Positions 23,668 through 32,229 of a stretch of DNA of 42,526 bases are shown piece by piece. The DNA is taken from assembly GCA_910585605.1 (NCBI GenBank), contig CAJUFL010000029.1, positions 1 through 42,526 on the forward strand. The letters are read 5' to 3'. Each line of letters opens with the position of its first letter. Within the stretch, counting starts at the first letter, position 1. This DNA comes from an uncultured Lachnospiraceae bacterium (GTDB taxonomy: Bacteria > Bacillota > Clostridia > Lachnospirales > Lachnospiraceae). The translations under genes and the position numbers were made by a program. A model generated the notes under the pieces. The model did no database searches and had not been told where the DNA came from. It saw only the letters and a program-made list of their open reading frames with translations.

Positions 23668-24825
23668 ATGAAAGTATTGCATTTAGGGGATCTGCATATT
23701 GGGAAATCAGTGAATGATTTTAATATGATAGAAGACCAAAAATATATGTTAGAGCAAATCCTGGGCATTATCAAAAAACAGAAGATTGATGCCCTTCTTC
23801 TTGCCGGGGATATCTATGATAAGGCTGTTCCCAGTGAAGAAGCCGTTAATCTGCTGGATTATTTTTTGGACGAACTTTCAAAGCTTGGTATAGAGACGTT
23901 TCTGATCAGCGGGAATCATGATTCGGATGACAGGCTGAATTTCGGGAGCAGTCTGTTCGAAGCAAATAAGATTCATATTGCGGCAAAATATAACGGAAAT
24001 CTTTACAAAAAAGAGTTACAGGATGAATTTGGGAAAATAAATGTTTACCTGTTGCCATTTGTTAAGGCATCACAGGTAAAGCATTTTTATCCTGATGAGG
24101 TAATTGAGACTTATGATGATGCAGTCAGAGTGGTACTGGCGCATGCGAAGATTGATACCGCTGAAAGAAATATTTTAGTGGCACATCAGTTTGTTGCGGG
24201 AAAAAGTACAGACCCAAAGCTCGGGGGCTCTGAAAGTGCAGCAGTGCTGAATGTGGGAACGATTGAAAAAATAGGTGCTGACTGTTTTGATGATTTTGAC
24301 TACGTCGCACTGGGTCATATACATTCACCTCAGGCAATAGGCAGGGAAACTGTCAGATATTCCGGTTCCCTTTTAAAATACTCCCTCAGCGAAGTCAATA
24401 ATCCTAAATCGGCACCTGTAGTTGCCTTTGGTAAAAAAGGAGAGGTGTCAGTGGAACTGATAAAGCTGAAGCCTCTTAGGGATATGCGGCATCTGAAGGG
24501 GAAAATGGAGCAGCTGCTAGATAAGAAGCATATCACAGCACCAGAGGATTATATCTATGTGACATTGACGGATGAGGAACCAGTGCGGGATGCAATGGCA
24601 ATTTTTCAGCAGTATTACAGGAATACCATGAAAATCATTTATGACAATGCGTATACCAGACAGACGGAACAGGTAGATATTACACAGGTGACAAAGGAGA
24701 AGACATATTCCGAACTGATATCGGATTTTTACCGTATGATGTACGGATGCGATATCAGTGATGAGGAAATGGATATTATGAAAGAAGCTGCAAGAGAGGC
24801 AGGTGTGATAAATGAAGCCGGTTAA
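23668..24825 (+). CDS. sbcD: Exonuclease SbcCD subunit D
   Basis: A 385-residue Mn-dependent nuclease subunit (Mre11 family) that, with SbcC, cuts DNA hairpins and processes double-strand ends. Metallophosphoesterase motifs are in order: GDLHIGK (Asp8, His10), AGDIYD (47-51), SGNHDSDD (81-88), AHQFV and ALGHIHSPQ. The C-terminal region is the capping and SbcC-docking part. Length is normal. It overlaps sbcC by 14 bases, implying coupled translation and a fixed subunit ratio. Confidence 0.95.
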   Translation: MKVLHLGDLHIGKSVNDFNMIEDQKYMLEQILGIIKKQKIDALLLAGDIYDKAVPSEEAVNLLDYFLDELSKLGIETFLISGNHDSDDRLNFGSSLFEANKIHIAAKYNGNLYKKELQDEFGKINVYLLPFVKASQVKHFYPDEVIETYDDAVRVVLAHAKIDTAERNILVAHQFVAGKSTDPKLGGSESAAVLNVGTIEKIGADCFDDFDYVALGHIHSPQAIGRETVRYSGSLLKYSLSEVNNPKSAPVVAFGKKGEVSVELIKLKPLRDMRHLKGKMEQLLDKKHITAPEDYIYVTLTDEEPVRDAMAIFQQYYRNTMKIIYDNAYTRQTEQVDITQVTKEKTYSELISDFYRMMYGCDISDEEMDIMKEAAREAGVINEAG

Positions 24826-27800
24826 ACTGATAATCAGTGCATTTGGTCCCTATGCAGACCGGATGCCTGTCATCGATTTTGAACAGTTTGAAAATAAAGG
24901 TCTTTTTCTGATTTCCGGGGATACGGGAGCTGGTAAGACCACGATTTTTGATGCCATTTGTTTTGCTTTATACGGGGAAACCAGTGGTACATATAGGGAT
25001 ACCAAAAATCTTCGCAGTGAATATGCGAAGCCATCGGTGGAAAGCTTTGTGGATTTTTATTTTACCCATCAGGGAAAGGGCTATCATGTATATAGGAAAC
25101 CGTCGTATGACAGACCGAAGCAGCGGGGAGAGGGAACGGTTACCGAGAAGGAAAAGGCGGAATTTTATTGTGAAGATGAGATGCCCGTCGAGGGCACGAC
25201 GCAGGTCAATAATGCTGTAAAAGAACTTCTCAAGATAGAATTTAAACAGTTTAAGCAGATTGCAATGATTGCCCAGGGGGAGTTCTGGGATTTGTTAAAT
25301 GCATCCACAGATGACCGGACAAAGATACTTCGGACTATTTTTATGACATCGGGCTATCAGAATATGGGATATCGATTAAAGGACAGGAAAAATGCAGGTT
25401 TTTCGGGGAGGAAGACGGCAGAAGACAGTATTGTTCAGTATTTTCAAGGTGCAAAAGCAGCAAAGAATAGTGACTTGGAGGAGGAATTACTGTTTTTGCA
25501 GGAAAAGGCAGGGGCAAGCAGCAGTGCATGGAATCTGGATGAAATGCTGACTGTACTATCGGATATCATTTTAGAAGATAAATCAGCGTTAAAAGCTAAT
25601 AAGAAAGAGTTAAATGCTGAAAGTAAAAGTCTGGAAGGCAAAAAGAAAGCATTCCATAATGCACATACTAATAATGAATTTCTGTACCGTTTAAAGAGCT
25701 TTGAAGAAGAAAAGGAACGTCTGGATGGCAGAAAGGAAGAAATAATAGAACTGGAATTTCTTACTGAATGCCAAAAAACTGCTGTCCGGAAGCTGAACCC
25801 TGTTTTTGATATATTGAAAAAAGAGGAGTCAGAGGCTGCGAAGACAGAGAAAGAAATAGTCGTCAAAAAGAAAGAACTGGCAGATGCAAAAACGGCTGTT
25901 ATTTCGGCACAGGAGGGATTGCAAAAGTGCATTCAGGACAAACCAAGGGCAGAACAGATGATGAAACAATCTGAAAAACTGAAGGAAGATATAGAAAAAT
26001 ACGAAAAACGGGATGCACTGGTCTTGGAAATGGAAGAACTGGCAGCGGAAGAGCTGCATCTGAAGAATGAGGAGAAAACACTAAAAGAGAAGGAGCAGGA
26101 ATTAAAGGATAAGATTAAGAACCTGGACGAGGTGATAAAATCACTTAAAAACTGCGGGGCTCAGTTGGTTCAGATCAGGAATGAGGGAAAAGAATTACGA
26201 TTATTAGAATCGGAGATAACGGATATCAGGGATCATGCCATTCCTGACTATGAAAAGAAGAGAAAAGAGCTTAGGGAAAAACAGGATATTTTTAAGAGTG
26301 TGCGAGAAGAGTATGAGGAAATCCAGGAAAGACGCAGAAGATGTGAACGTGTTTTAGAGCATAGCCGGGCGGGAATCCTGGCAAAAAGTCTGGAAGAAGG
26401 AAAGAAATGTCCGGTCTGTGGTTCCACGCATCATCCGGAACCGGCCGTGTTGTCTGACGAGACTGCTTCGGATGATGAACTGAAAGAACTGCTGGAAAAA
26501 GAAGAGAGGGCAAAGGAAATAAAAGAGCACGCTCTTGTGGAAGCCGAAAAGGCAAAGACAGAAGTGGAAGCAGGGGAAGGCCAATTGAGGAGCCGGATTT
26601 TATCCTGTAAGGAACATAAGCAATGCTCCGAGGTGTTTTCGGGAGATGACTCTATAGAAGGGCTATTCCGGGTAATTTCTTTTGCACTAAACAGTGTGAA
26701 GGAACAGGTTTTGGTAAATGAGAGAGAAGAAGACAGGGTAAAAAAGAACTGTACAACGTATGATAAAGCCATGGCGGATGTCGAAAAAGCCAGAGGAGAA
26801 GAAACCGACCGCCTTACAACACAGAGGGAGGATTATAATGCAAGAAAAGAGAAGAACCGTACAGCATTGATGGAAAAGAAAGCTGCTCTCAAGGAATATG
26901 AAAAGCTTGTATTTCCGGATTTAAAGACTGCGAGGGAAGAACAGGAAAGGGCAGAGGAAGAAGCAGGGAAAATCCTTCGTGCGATAGAAGATGCCCAGAC
27001 AGCCAGACAGGAAGCAGATACAAAGAAAGCAAAGGCAGAATCCGCTGTTGGCGTCTTGGAAAACACATTTCAATCACAGAAGGAAAAAGCAGAAGAATCG
27101 GGAAAGTGTTTTAAAAAGCTGTTAAAAGCAGAAAAGTTTGTATCGGAAGAATCATTTTTGGACTTTCTCACAGATGAGGAAACAATTGCAGAGAATGAGA
27201 GAAAAATCAATGCATATAAACAGGCGGTACAAACCAATATTCAACAGTTAAAGCAGGCAGGAGAAGATGCAAAAGGGAAGACAGCAGTTGATGAGGTTAA
27301 GCTGGAAGAAGAGGTTAAGGAGCAGAACCGTCTTGTGGAAACACTGAGGGAGGAGAATACGCAGATCAGCTTTAGGCTTCAAAGGAATGAGGAGATAAAG
27401 AAAAAGATAGAGGGGAAAAGGAGTACGTTAGAAAAATTCCGCAGGGAACATGATATCTGTACCAGACTTTATGATCTTGTTACGGGGAATATTTCCAATA
27501 AGGCAAAGATTACCTTTGAACAGTATATACAGGCGGCAGGCTTTGATCATATCATTGCTGCGGCGAACAGGCGTCTTTTGCCGATGAGCGACGGACAGTA
27601 TGAGCTTTTTAGAAAAGATGATTCGGATGATAAAAAGAGTAAAACGATATTAAATCTTGAGGTACAGGATCATTTCACCGGTCATAGAAGACCTGTCGGA
27701 AATCTGTCAGGCGGTGAAAGCTTTAAAGCATCTTTAAGCCTGGCACTTGGACTTTCAGATACCGTGTCATCTAATCTCGGAGGGGTACAGATGGATGCAC

Positions 27801-28000
27801 TTTTTGTGGATGAGGGATTTGGAACCCTGGATAAAAAATCAATCGAGAGTGCCATGGATATTCTGATCAATCTGTCAGGAACCAATAAGCTTGTAGGGAT
27901 TATCAGCCACCGAGAGGAATTAATGGAAAATATTCCCCAGCAGATCAGGATTGAAAAGACCAAGAAGGGAAGCCGGATTGACATTGATACGGGGTTTTGA
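24812..28000 (+). CDS. sbcC: Exonuclease SbcCD subunit C (SMC-like ATPase)
   Basis: A 1062-residue Rad50-family ATPase. Walker A is at about residues 36-43 (GDTGAGKT). Long charged coiled coils flank a zinc hook KCPVCGS near residue 533. The ABC signature NLSGGESFKASLSLALGLSD is near 963 and Walker B with the catalytic Glu is ALFVDEGFGTLD near 1000; ISHREELME closes the head. All functional elements are present and the length is typical. It works with SbcD in DNA end processing. It may be followed by a small ORF that begins a few bases after its stop. Confidence 0.96.
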   Translation: MKPVKLIISAFGPYADRMPVIDFEQFENKGLFLISGDTGAGKTTIFDAICFALYGETSGTYRDTKNLRSEYAKPSVESFVDFYFTHQGKGYHVYRKPSYDRPKQRGEGTVTEKEKAEFYCEDEMPVEGTTQVNNAVKELLKIEFKQFKQIAMIAQGEFWDLLNASTDDRTKILRTIFMTSGYQNMGYRLKDRKNAGFSGRKTAEDSIVQYFQGAKAAKNSDLEEELLFLQEKAGASSSAWNLDEMLTVLSDIILEDKSALKANKKELNAESKSLEGKKKAFHNAHTNNEFLYRLKSFEEEKERLDGRKEEIIELEFLTECQKTAVRKLNPVFDILKKEESEAAKTEKEIVVKKKELADAKTAVISAQEGLQKCIQDKPRAEQMMKQSEKLKEDIEKYEKRDALVLEMEELAAEELHLKNEEKTLKEKEQELKDKIKNLDEVIKSLKNCGAQLVQIRNEGKELRLLESEITDIRDHAIPDYEKKRKELREKQDIFKSVREEYEEIQERRRRCERVLEHSRAGILAKSLEEGKKCPVCGSTHHPEPAVLSDETASDDELKELLEKEERAKEIKEHALVEAEKAKTEVEAGEGQLRSRILSCKEHKQCSEVFSGDDSIEGLFRVISFALNSVKEQVLVNEREEDRVKKNCTTYDKAMADVEKARGEETDRLTTQREDYNARKEKNRTALMEKKAALKEYEKLVFPDLKTAREEQERAEEEAGKILRAIEDAQTARQEADTKKAKAESAVGVLENTFQSQKEKAEESGKCFKKLLKAEKFVSEESFLDFLTDEETIAENERKINAYKQAVQTNIQQLKQAGEDAKGKTAVDEVKLEEEVKEQNRLVETLREENTQISFRLQRNEEIKKKIEGKRSTLEKFRREHDICTRLYDLVTGNISNKAKITFEQYIQAAGFDHIIAAANRRLLPMSDGQYELFRKDDSDDKKSKTILNLEVQDHFTGHRRPVGNLSGGESFKASLSLALGLSDTVSSNLGGVQMDALFVDEGFGTLDKKSIESAMDILINLSGTNKLVGIISHREELMENIPQQIRIEKTKKGSRIDIDTGF

Positions 28001-28005
28001 GTAGT

Positions 28006-28146
28006 GTGGATGTTGATAGGAAAGGAATTATAGACGAGTTAGAAAAGTATGAAAAAGTGATACAGACTATGTATTTTGAAATAGGGGTACAAATTGGTAT
28101 TTGCATGCAGGCAGAATTGTTATCAGAACATGCATTTAAGCATTGA
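28006..28146 (+). CDS. Possible small protein or gene remnant after sbcC
   Basis: An open frame from GTG 28006 to TGA 28144-28146 encodes about 46 residues, including IIDELEKYEKVIQTMYFEIG and ending LLSEHAFKH. The frame is also open back to a TTG that overlaps the sbcC stop. A GGGG lies 11 bases upstream of the GTG, a poor spacing. Composition looks protein-like, with a charged helix and then a short hydrophobic segment. I do not recognise it. It could be a small protein coupled to sbcC or the remains of a longer gene. Confidence 0.35.
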   Translation: MDVDRKGIIDELEKYEKVIQTMYFEIGVQIGICMQAELLSEHAFKH

Positions 28147-28244
28147 ATTTGAAAAAGATTAGTAGTACACTGATACAGGATATAATAAAAGAGAGGGATA
28201 AAGTAGTTCAGTCCCTATAATTTCATAAGAAAAGAGGTATCTTT

Positions 28245-28625
28245 GTGAAATACATGAAACAGTTTGGTATTATTTTAGCGATTTCTTTTGCCGGAGAAAT
28301 CTGCCATTTTCTGATTCCCCTTCCGGTTCCGGCAAGCATTTATGGTCTGGCAATTTTATTTACTGGTCTGCTTTTGGGAGTGATCCGGCTTGATTCCGTA
28401 AAAGAAACTGGTCGGTTTCTCATTGAGATCATGCCGCTGATGTTTATTCCGGCAGCAGTAGGTCTTTTGGAAAGCTGGGGACTGTTAAAACCAATCTGTA
28501 TTCCCGTGGTTGGAATTACGCTGGTTACCACGATTATTGTTATGGTGGTGGCGGGAAAGGTTACGCAGTTTGTTATAAAACGAGGAAATGAAATACGGAA
28601 AAATGAGGTGGAAATCAGTGAATGA
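28245..28625 (+). CDS. lrgA: LrgA/CidA-family membrane protein
   Basis: A 126-residue holin-like membrane protein with about four hydrophobic helices; the conserved family segment IPLPVPASIYGLAILFTGLL is near residues 24-43 and IMPLMFIPAAVGLLESW follows. LrgA/LrgB pairs were linked to murein hydrolase control in Staphylococcus and to pyruvate or glycolate-type transport in other bacteria and plastids. The start is the GTG at 28245, six bases after AGAGG; an ATG at 28254 is the alternative. It overlaps lrgB by eight bases. A TATAAT-like sequence lies upstream near 28185 without a convincing -35 box. Confidence 0.9.
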   Translation: MKYMKQFGIILAISFAGEICHFLIPLPVPASIYGLAILFTGLLLGVIRLDSVKETGRFLIEIMPLMFIPAAVGLLESWGLLKPICIPVVGITLVTTIIVMVVAGKVTQFVIKRGNEIRKNEVEISE

Positions 28626-29310
28626 TATATTGGAAGAATCCGTATTTTTTGGTGTTATACTAAGCCTTGCTGCATATGGAATCGGTGTGCAGATGAAAAA
28701 AAGGTTTGGACTTGCTATTTTTAATCCGCTGCTTGTGGCAGTGGTGATTACCATGATCGTACTGCTTACCTGTCATGTCGAGTATGATGTATATTATAAG
28801 GGAGCAAAGTATTTGGGATATCTGTTAACGCCGGCAACGGTCTGTCTTGCCATCCCGCTTTATGAACAGATGGAAATGCTCAAAGGAAACTGGAAAGCAA
28901 TTTTTGCTGGGATTTGTTCAGGAGTACTAACCAGCCTTACCAGTGTCTTGGCATTTTCCTTTATTACAGGTTTGAATCATAAAGAATATGTTACCCTGCT
29001 TCCAAAGTCTATTACGACAGCGATCGGTATGGGAATTTCCGAGGAACTGGAAGGCTATGTGACGATCACAGTGGCGGTTATTATCATAACCGGAGTATTT
29101 GGTAATATGATAGCGGAGAGCATTTGCAAAGTGTTTAGAATCGAGGAACCGGTTGCAAGAGGGATTGCCATAGGAAGTGCATCCCATGCGATTGGTACTG
29201 CAAAGGCAATGGAAATGGGTGAGATTGAAGGTGCAATGAGCAGCTTGTCAATTGCTGTAGCAGGATTGCTTACGGTTTTTGGTGCTTCTATATTTGCACA
29301 GTTCATGTAA
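28618..29310 (+). CDS. lrgB: LrgB-family membrane protein
   Basis: A 230-residue multi-pass membrane partner of LrgA. Family motifs include FNPLLVAVVITMIVLL, TPATVCLAIPLYEQM, LLPKSITTAIGMGISEELEG and the C-terminal ARGIAIGSASHAIGTAKAME. Length is standard. A GTG at 28618 is chosen because a GAGG lies about ten bases before it and it overlaps the lrgA stop; an ATG at 28588 lies deep inside lrgA. Together with LrgA it may export or import small organic acids or influence autolysis; the sequence does not decide which. Confidence 0.92.
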   Translation: MNDILEESVFFGVILSLAAYGIGVQMKKRFGLAIFNPLLVAVVITMIVLLTCHVEYDVYYKGAKYLGYLLTPATVCLAIPLYEQMEMLKGNWKAIFAGICSGVLTSLTSVLAFSFITGLNHKEYVTLLPKSITTAIGMGISEELEGYVTITVAVIIITGVFGNMIAESICKVFRIEEPVARGIAIGSASHAIGTAKAMEMGEIEGAMSSLSIAVAGLLTVFGASIFAQFM

Positions 29311-29323
29311 GGAAGTGGTTGAA

Positions 29324-29842
29324 ATGACACCGATACAGATGAAACAGTTTTATAATGATGTGGAACATGTACTGCATGTACCCGGCAATCTGGCTGGCAG
29401 TCATCTTTCAGAGATGGCAGTGATACTGGATTATAAGCTTTCTTTGGAGCAATTAAAGAGTATCAGTGCTGACATGGCAGCTGTTTTGAAGCGAAAAGGG
29501 GATGTATTTCGGAATACCCGGTTAAATGTTGTAAAATGGATTTCGGATGAACAGATCATAACGCAGAATGTGCCGCTTTCTCTGCTTGGGATAGGCAGGG
29601 GATTTGAGGATTATGATAAAATGTCCCATACCGGTGATAAAAATATAGAAGTGCTGGCAGGCAGGTTAAAATTATTTCATGCCAGAAGCAAACTGATGAT
29701 TTTGATTTCGGACGGCAGGTGGCAGGTTAAGAGTCAGGAGGAACTGCAACAAAACTTACAGCCATTTTTACATAAGAAATGGATATGGTTAGATGCAAAT
29801 GGCAACAGCAAAGGAAGAGTGAGCCATTTTATGGATATTTAA
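29324..29842 (+). CDS. Uncharacterised protein downstream of lrgAB
   Basis: A 172-residue soluble protein that I do not recognise. The start is the ATG at 29324 after AAGGAAG, 13 bases past the lrgB stop; the longer frame from 29279 overlaps lrgB. Visible features are an N-terminal MTPIQMKQFYNDVEHVL helix, a central DYKLSLEQLKSISADMAAVL helix, a strand-like ISDEQIITQNVPLSLLGIG and a C-terminal KLMILISDGRW. The pattern ILISDG recalls the start of von Willebrand A-type strands but the other metal-site motifs are missing. Tight spacing suggests co-transcription with lrgAB, so a partner role is possible. Confidence 0.7.
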   Translation: MTPIQMKQFYNDVEHVLHVPGNLAGSHLSEMAVILDYKLSLEQLKSISADMAAVLKRKGDVFRNTRLNVVKWISDEQIITQNVPLSLLGIGRGFEDYDKMSHTGDKNIEVLAGRLKLFHARSKLMILISDGRWQVKSQEELQQNLQPFLHKKWIWLDANGNSKGRVSHFMDI

Positions 29843-29888
29843 GAAGCGTTAGCAAAGCAAAATGGATTACAAGTGCAGGAGGATAGAT

Positions 29889-30713
29889 ATGGAAACAAAA
29901 TATATATTTCTTGATATAGATGGAACATTGGTTGGACGGGACGCTGTGATCCCAGATAGTGCAAAGGAAGCAATCTGTAAAGCAAGGGAAAATGGGCATA
30001 AGGTTTTTATCTGTTCAGGTCGTGCCAGATGTGAGATGCATGCCGACATTTTGAGTGTTCCCATGGATGGGATTGTGGGATCAGCGGGTGCCTATGTGGA
30101 ATTAGACGGAAAGATGATTTATCACCGCCCCATGACGGAAGAGATGAACCGGCAGCTATTAGAATATTTTGAATCAAGAGGAATCGCTATTTTGCTGGAA
30201 ACCAATGAGGATTTACTGGTAAGTGATATTGCAGCCGACTATATTAACGAGTATATCGCATATTGTAAGTCCCGTAATGAGCCCTATGATAAGGCACTAT
30301 TCGATTTGGCAAGACCTCTTTCTGAAGTGGCAGAGCCTGCGAAGCTTCCCGTCAATAAACTGCTCTTTGTGACAACGGAGTATGATATTGAGGATATTCG
30401 GAGAGATTTGCAGGATAAATTTACAGTTGTGGACAGTGCCATTGATTTGCCCGGCAGCAGTGGAGAATTGTCGGAAATCGGAATGCATAAAGGGAACGGT
30501 ATCCGTATTATTGCAAAATATTTTGATGTGGATTTAAAGGATACCATCGGAATTGGAGACGGAGAAAATGACATGGAAATGCTAAGGACAGCCGGAACAG
30601 CAATAGCCATGGGAAATGCCAATCCCATGCTTAAAGATATCGCTGATTTTGTGACAACGGATGTAGGTGAGGATGGTATCAAAAATGCATTTTTACAGTA
30701 TGGGTTGATATAG
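29889..30713 (+). CDS. HAD-superfamily phosphatase, Cof-type (subclass IIB)
   Basis: A 274-residue cytosolic sugar-phosphate or related phosphatase. HAD motif I is FLDIDGTL with Asp9 (nucleophile) and Asp11; motif II is FICSGRAR; motif IV is IGIGDGENDMEML near residue 220. A large IIB cap lies between motifs II and III. The start is the ATG at 29889 after AGGAGG; a longer frame from 29862 has no ribosome site. Cof-type enzymes are promiscuous, so the substrate cannot be named. Confidence 0.92.
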   Translation: METKYIFLDIDGTLVGRDAVIPDSAKEAICKARENGHKVFICSGRARCEMHADILSVPMDGIVGSAGAYVELDGKMIYHRPMTEEMNRQLLEYFESRGIAILLETNEDLLVSDIAADYINEYIAYCKSRNEPYDKALFDLARPLSEVAEPAKLPVNKLLFVTTEYDIEDIRRDLQDKFTVVDSAIDLPGSSGELSEIGMHKGNGIRIIAKYFDVDLKDTIGIGDGENDMEMLRTAGTAIAMGNANPMLKDIADFVTTDVGEDGIKNAFLQYGLI

Positions 30714-30765
30714 GAAATATGTGATTGCCCAGGCAGTATAGGAAAAAAACAGGAGATAGTATATA

Positions 30766-31128
30766 ATGGATAAGAACAATGATATCAAAGAAGTGATCAA
30801 TGAAAAAAATCCGGAAATTTTATCATTAGAGGAATTTTTCGGAGAGGATTTTCAAAAGGAAGCAGATTTTATAGGAGAACAGCTGGGGATGGATCCGGAA
30901 ACAGTGCAAAAAGCATTGGACGGTGCTGATGCGTTTATGGAATTCGCTGAGGGGAAGGAAGAATATATTGTAGAAGAGATTGACGAAGATGGTCTGCCTG
31001 TAAAGGCAATATCCGGGGACAAGCTGATGGCTTATGTCAGTGAACGTACCGGGATCGATATGGAGACGCTTGACAAAATATATGATTGCGAAGTGGATTA
31101 TTTTGCACAGTTTGGGCTGGCTGAGTAA
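30766..31128 (+). CDS. Small acidic uncharacterised protein
   Basis: A 120-residue protein rich in Asp and Glu, with no membrane segment. The ATG at 30766 follows ACAGGAG. Segments such as DFIGEQLGMDPETVQKALDG and KLMAYVSERTGIDMETLDKI have the same helix-turn look, each ending near a V/M-E-T motif, which may mean an internal duplication. It sits between the HAD phosphatase and a GNAT gene on the same strand. I do not recognise the family and assign no function. Confidence 0.75.
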   Translation: MDKNNDIKEVINEKNPEILSLEEFFGEDFQKEADFIGEQLGMDPETVQKALDGADAFMEFAEGKEEYIVEEIDEDGLPVKAISGDKLMAYVSERTGIDMETLDKIYDCEVDYFAQFGLAE

Positions 31129-31155
31129 GTAAACAGACGTAGGAGTATGGCAGTA

Positions 31156-31638
31156 ATGAATGTAAAAATAGTTCCCGCTTATCAATATCCACAACAAGTA
31201 GGCATATTGTTTTCAGAATATACGGATATGCTGATTTCCGGTGACAGTTCATTTAAGAAATATCTTGATATTCAACACTATGATGAAGAAATAGAACATC
31301 TCGAAATAAAGTATGGAATGCCTCATGGCAGGCTTTATATAGCATATTGCAATGGAGAATTGGCAGGATGCATAGGTTTAAGAAAAATAGATGAACAAAA
31401 CTGTGAAATGAAACGTCTTTATGTAAGACCGCAGTTTAGGGGGAAGCAGATAGGAAATCAGCTGATTTCAAAAGTCATAACAGATGCAAAGGAAATTGGG
31501 TATTCCCATATGCTGTTAGATACGCTTCCTTTTTTGCAAAGTGCAATTCATATGTATAGAAAATATGGATTTTATGAAATAGATAGTTACAACGATAGCC
31601 CGATGACTACTTCTATCTATATGAAATTGGATTTGTAA
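31156..31638 (+). CDS. GNAT-family N-acetyltransferase
   Basis: A 160-residue acetyltransferase. The acetyl-CoA-binding motif is MKRLYVRPQFRGKQIGNQL; GRLYIAYCNGELAGCIGLRK and MYRKYGFYEID are other typical GNAT elements. The ATG at 31156 is preferred because TAGGAG lies ten bases upstream; the ATG at 31147 is only one base from that site. A terminator follows. The substrate is unknown, and it differs from the other GNAT in the window (22972-23391). Confidence 0.87.
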   Translation: MNVKIVPAYQYPQQVGILFSEYTDMLISGDSSFKKYLDIQHYDEEIEHLEIKYGMPHGRLYIAYCNGELAGCIGLRKIDEQNCEMKRLYVRPQFRGKQIGNQLISKVITDAKEIGYSHMLLDTLPFLQSAIHMYRKYGFYEIDSYNDSPMTTSIYMKLDL

Positions 31639-31670
31639 TTTTTTTATTCATCCAATCAGTAAAGAATGAC

Positions 31671-31703
31671 AAGATTGCAGGCAGAAACCTGTGGTCTTTT
31701 TTT
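31671..31703 (+). terminator. Terminator after the second GNAT gene
   Basis: AAGATTGCAGG (31671-31681) pairs over eleven positions, three of them G-T wobbles, with CCTGTGGTCTT (31688-31698) around the loop CAGAAA; a run of seven T residues completes it. Confidence 0.82.
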
Positions 31704-31910
31704 CTGCATGGGGATAATATACCCATGTTGTGTCAGTTTTACAGGCATAAGTAAATATCGGGATATATGCTGTAAAATTTTTTCCATAATTTGAAAGAAG
31801 TATGATATAATGAACGCTAAGTTTTTATTTTATTAATAAGAATGATTTGAAAAAAACAGAGCATATATAAGAGAAAATGATGATTTCTTGGAAAATTAGG
31901 AGGTAAGAAG

Positions 31911-32198
31911 ATGCAGATTACAGATGAAACCATCGAATATGTGGGAATCCTTGCAAAGCTGGAACTTTCCAAAGAGGAAAAGGAGCAGGCCAAGAAGGAT
32001 ATGTCCAATATGCTGGATTATGTGGGAAAATTGAATGAACTGGATACAGACGGGGTAGAGCCGATGAGCCACACATTTTCCGTGCATAATGTATTCCGTG
32101 AGGATATTGTGGTCAATGGGGATGACAGGGAGAATATGCTGGCAAATGCACCCGAGAAAAAGGACGGAGCGTATAAGGTGCCAAAAACCTTTGAATAG
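31911..32198 (+). CDS. gatC: Asp-tRNA(Asn)/Glu-tRNA(Gln) amidotransferase subunit C
   Basis: A 95-residue small subunit that stabilises the GatA-GatB interface in the enzyme that amidates misacylated Glu-tRNA(Gln) and/or Asp-tRNA(Asn). Typical segments are TIEYVGILAKLELSKEEKEQ and DYVGKLNELDTDGVEPMSH. The ATG at 31911 has a strong AGGAGG site. It heads the gatC-gatA-gatB operon. The preceding 207 bases after the terminator contain a TATAAT near 31806 but no clear -35 box. Confidence 0.96.
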   Translation: MQITDETIEYVGILAKLELSKEEKEQAKKDMSNMLDYVGKLNELDTDGVEPMSHTFSVHNVFREDIVVNGDDRENMLANAPEKKDGAYKVPKTFE

Positions 32199-32229
32199 GT
32201 AAATGATGATAATAGAAAGGATGTAAGAA

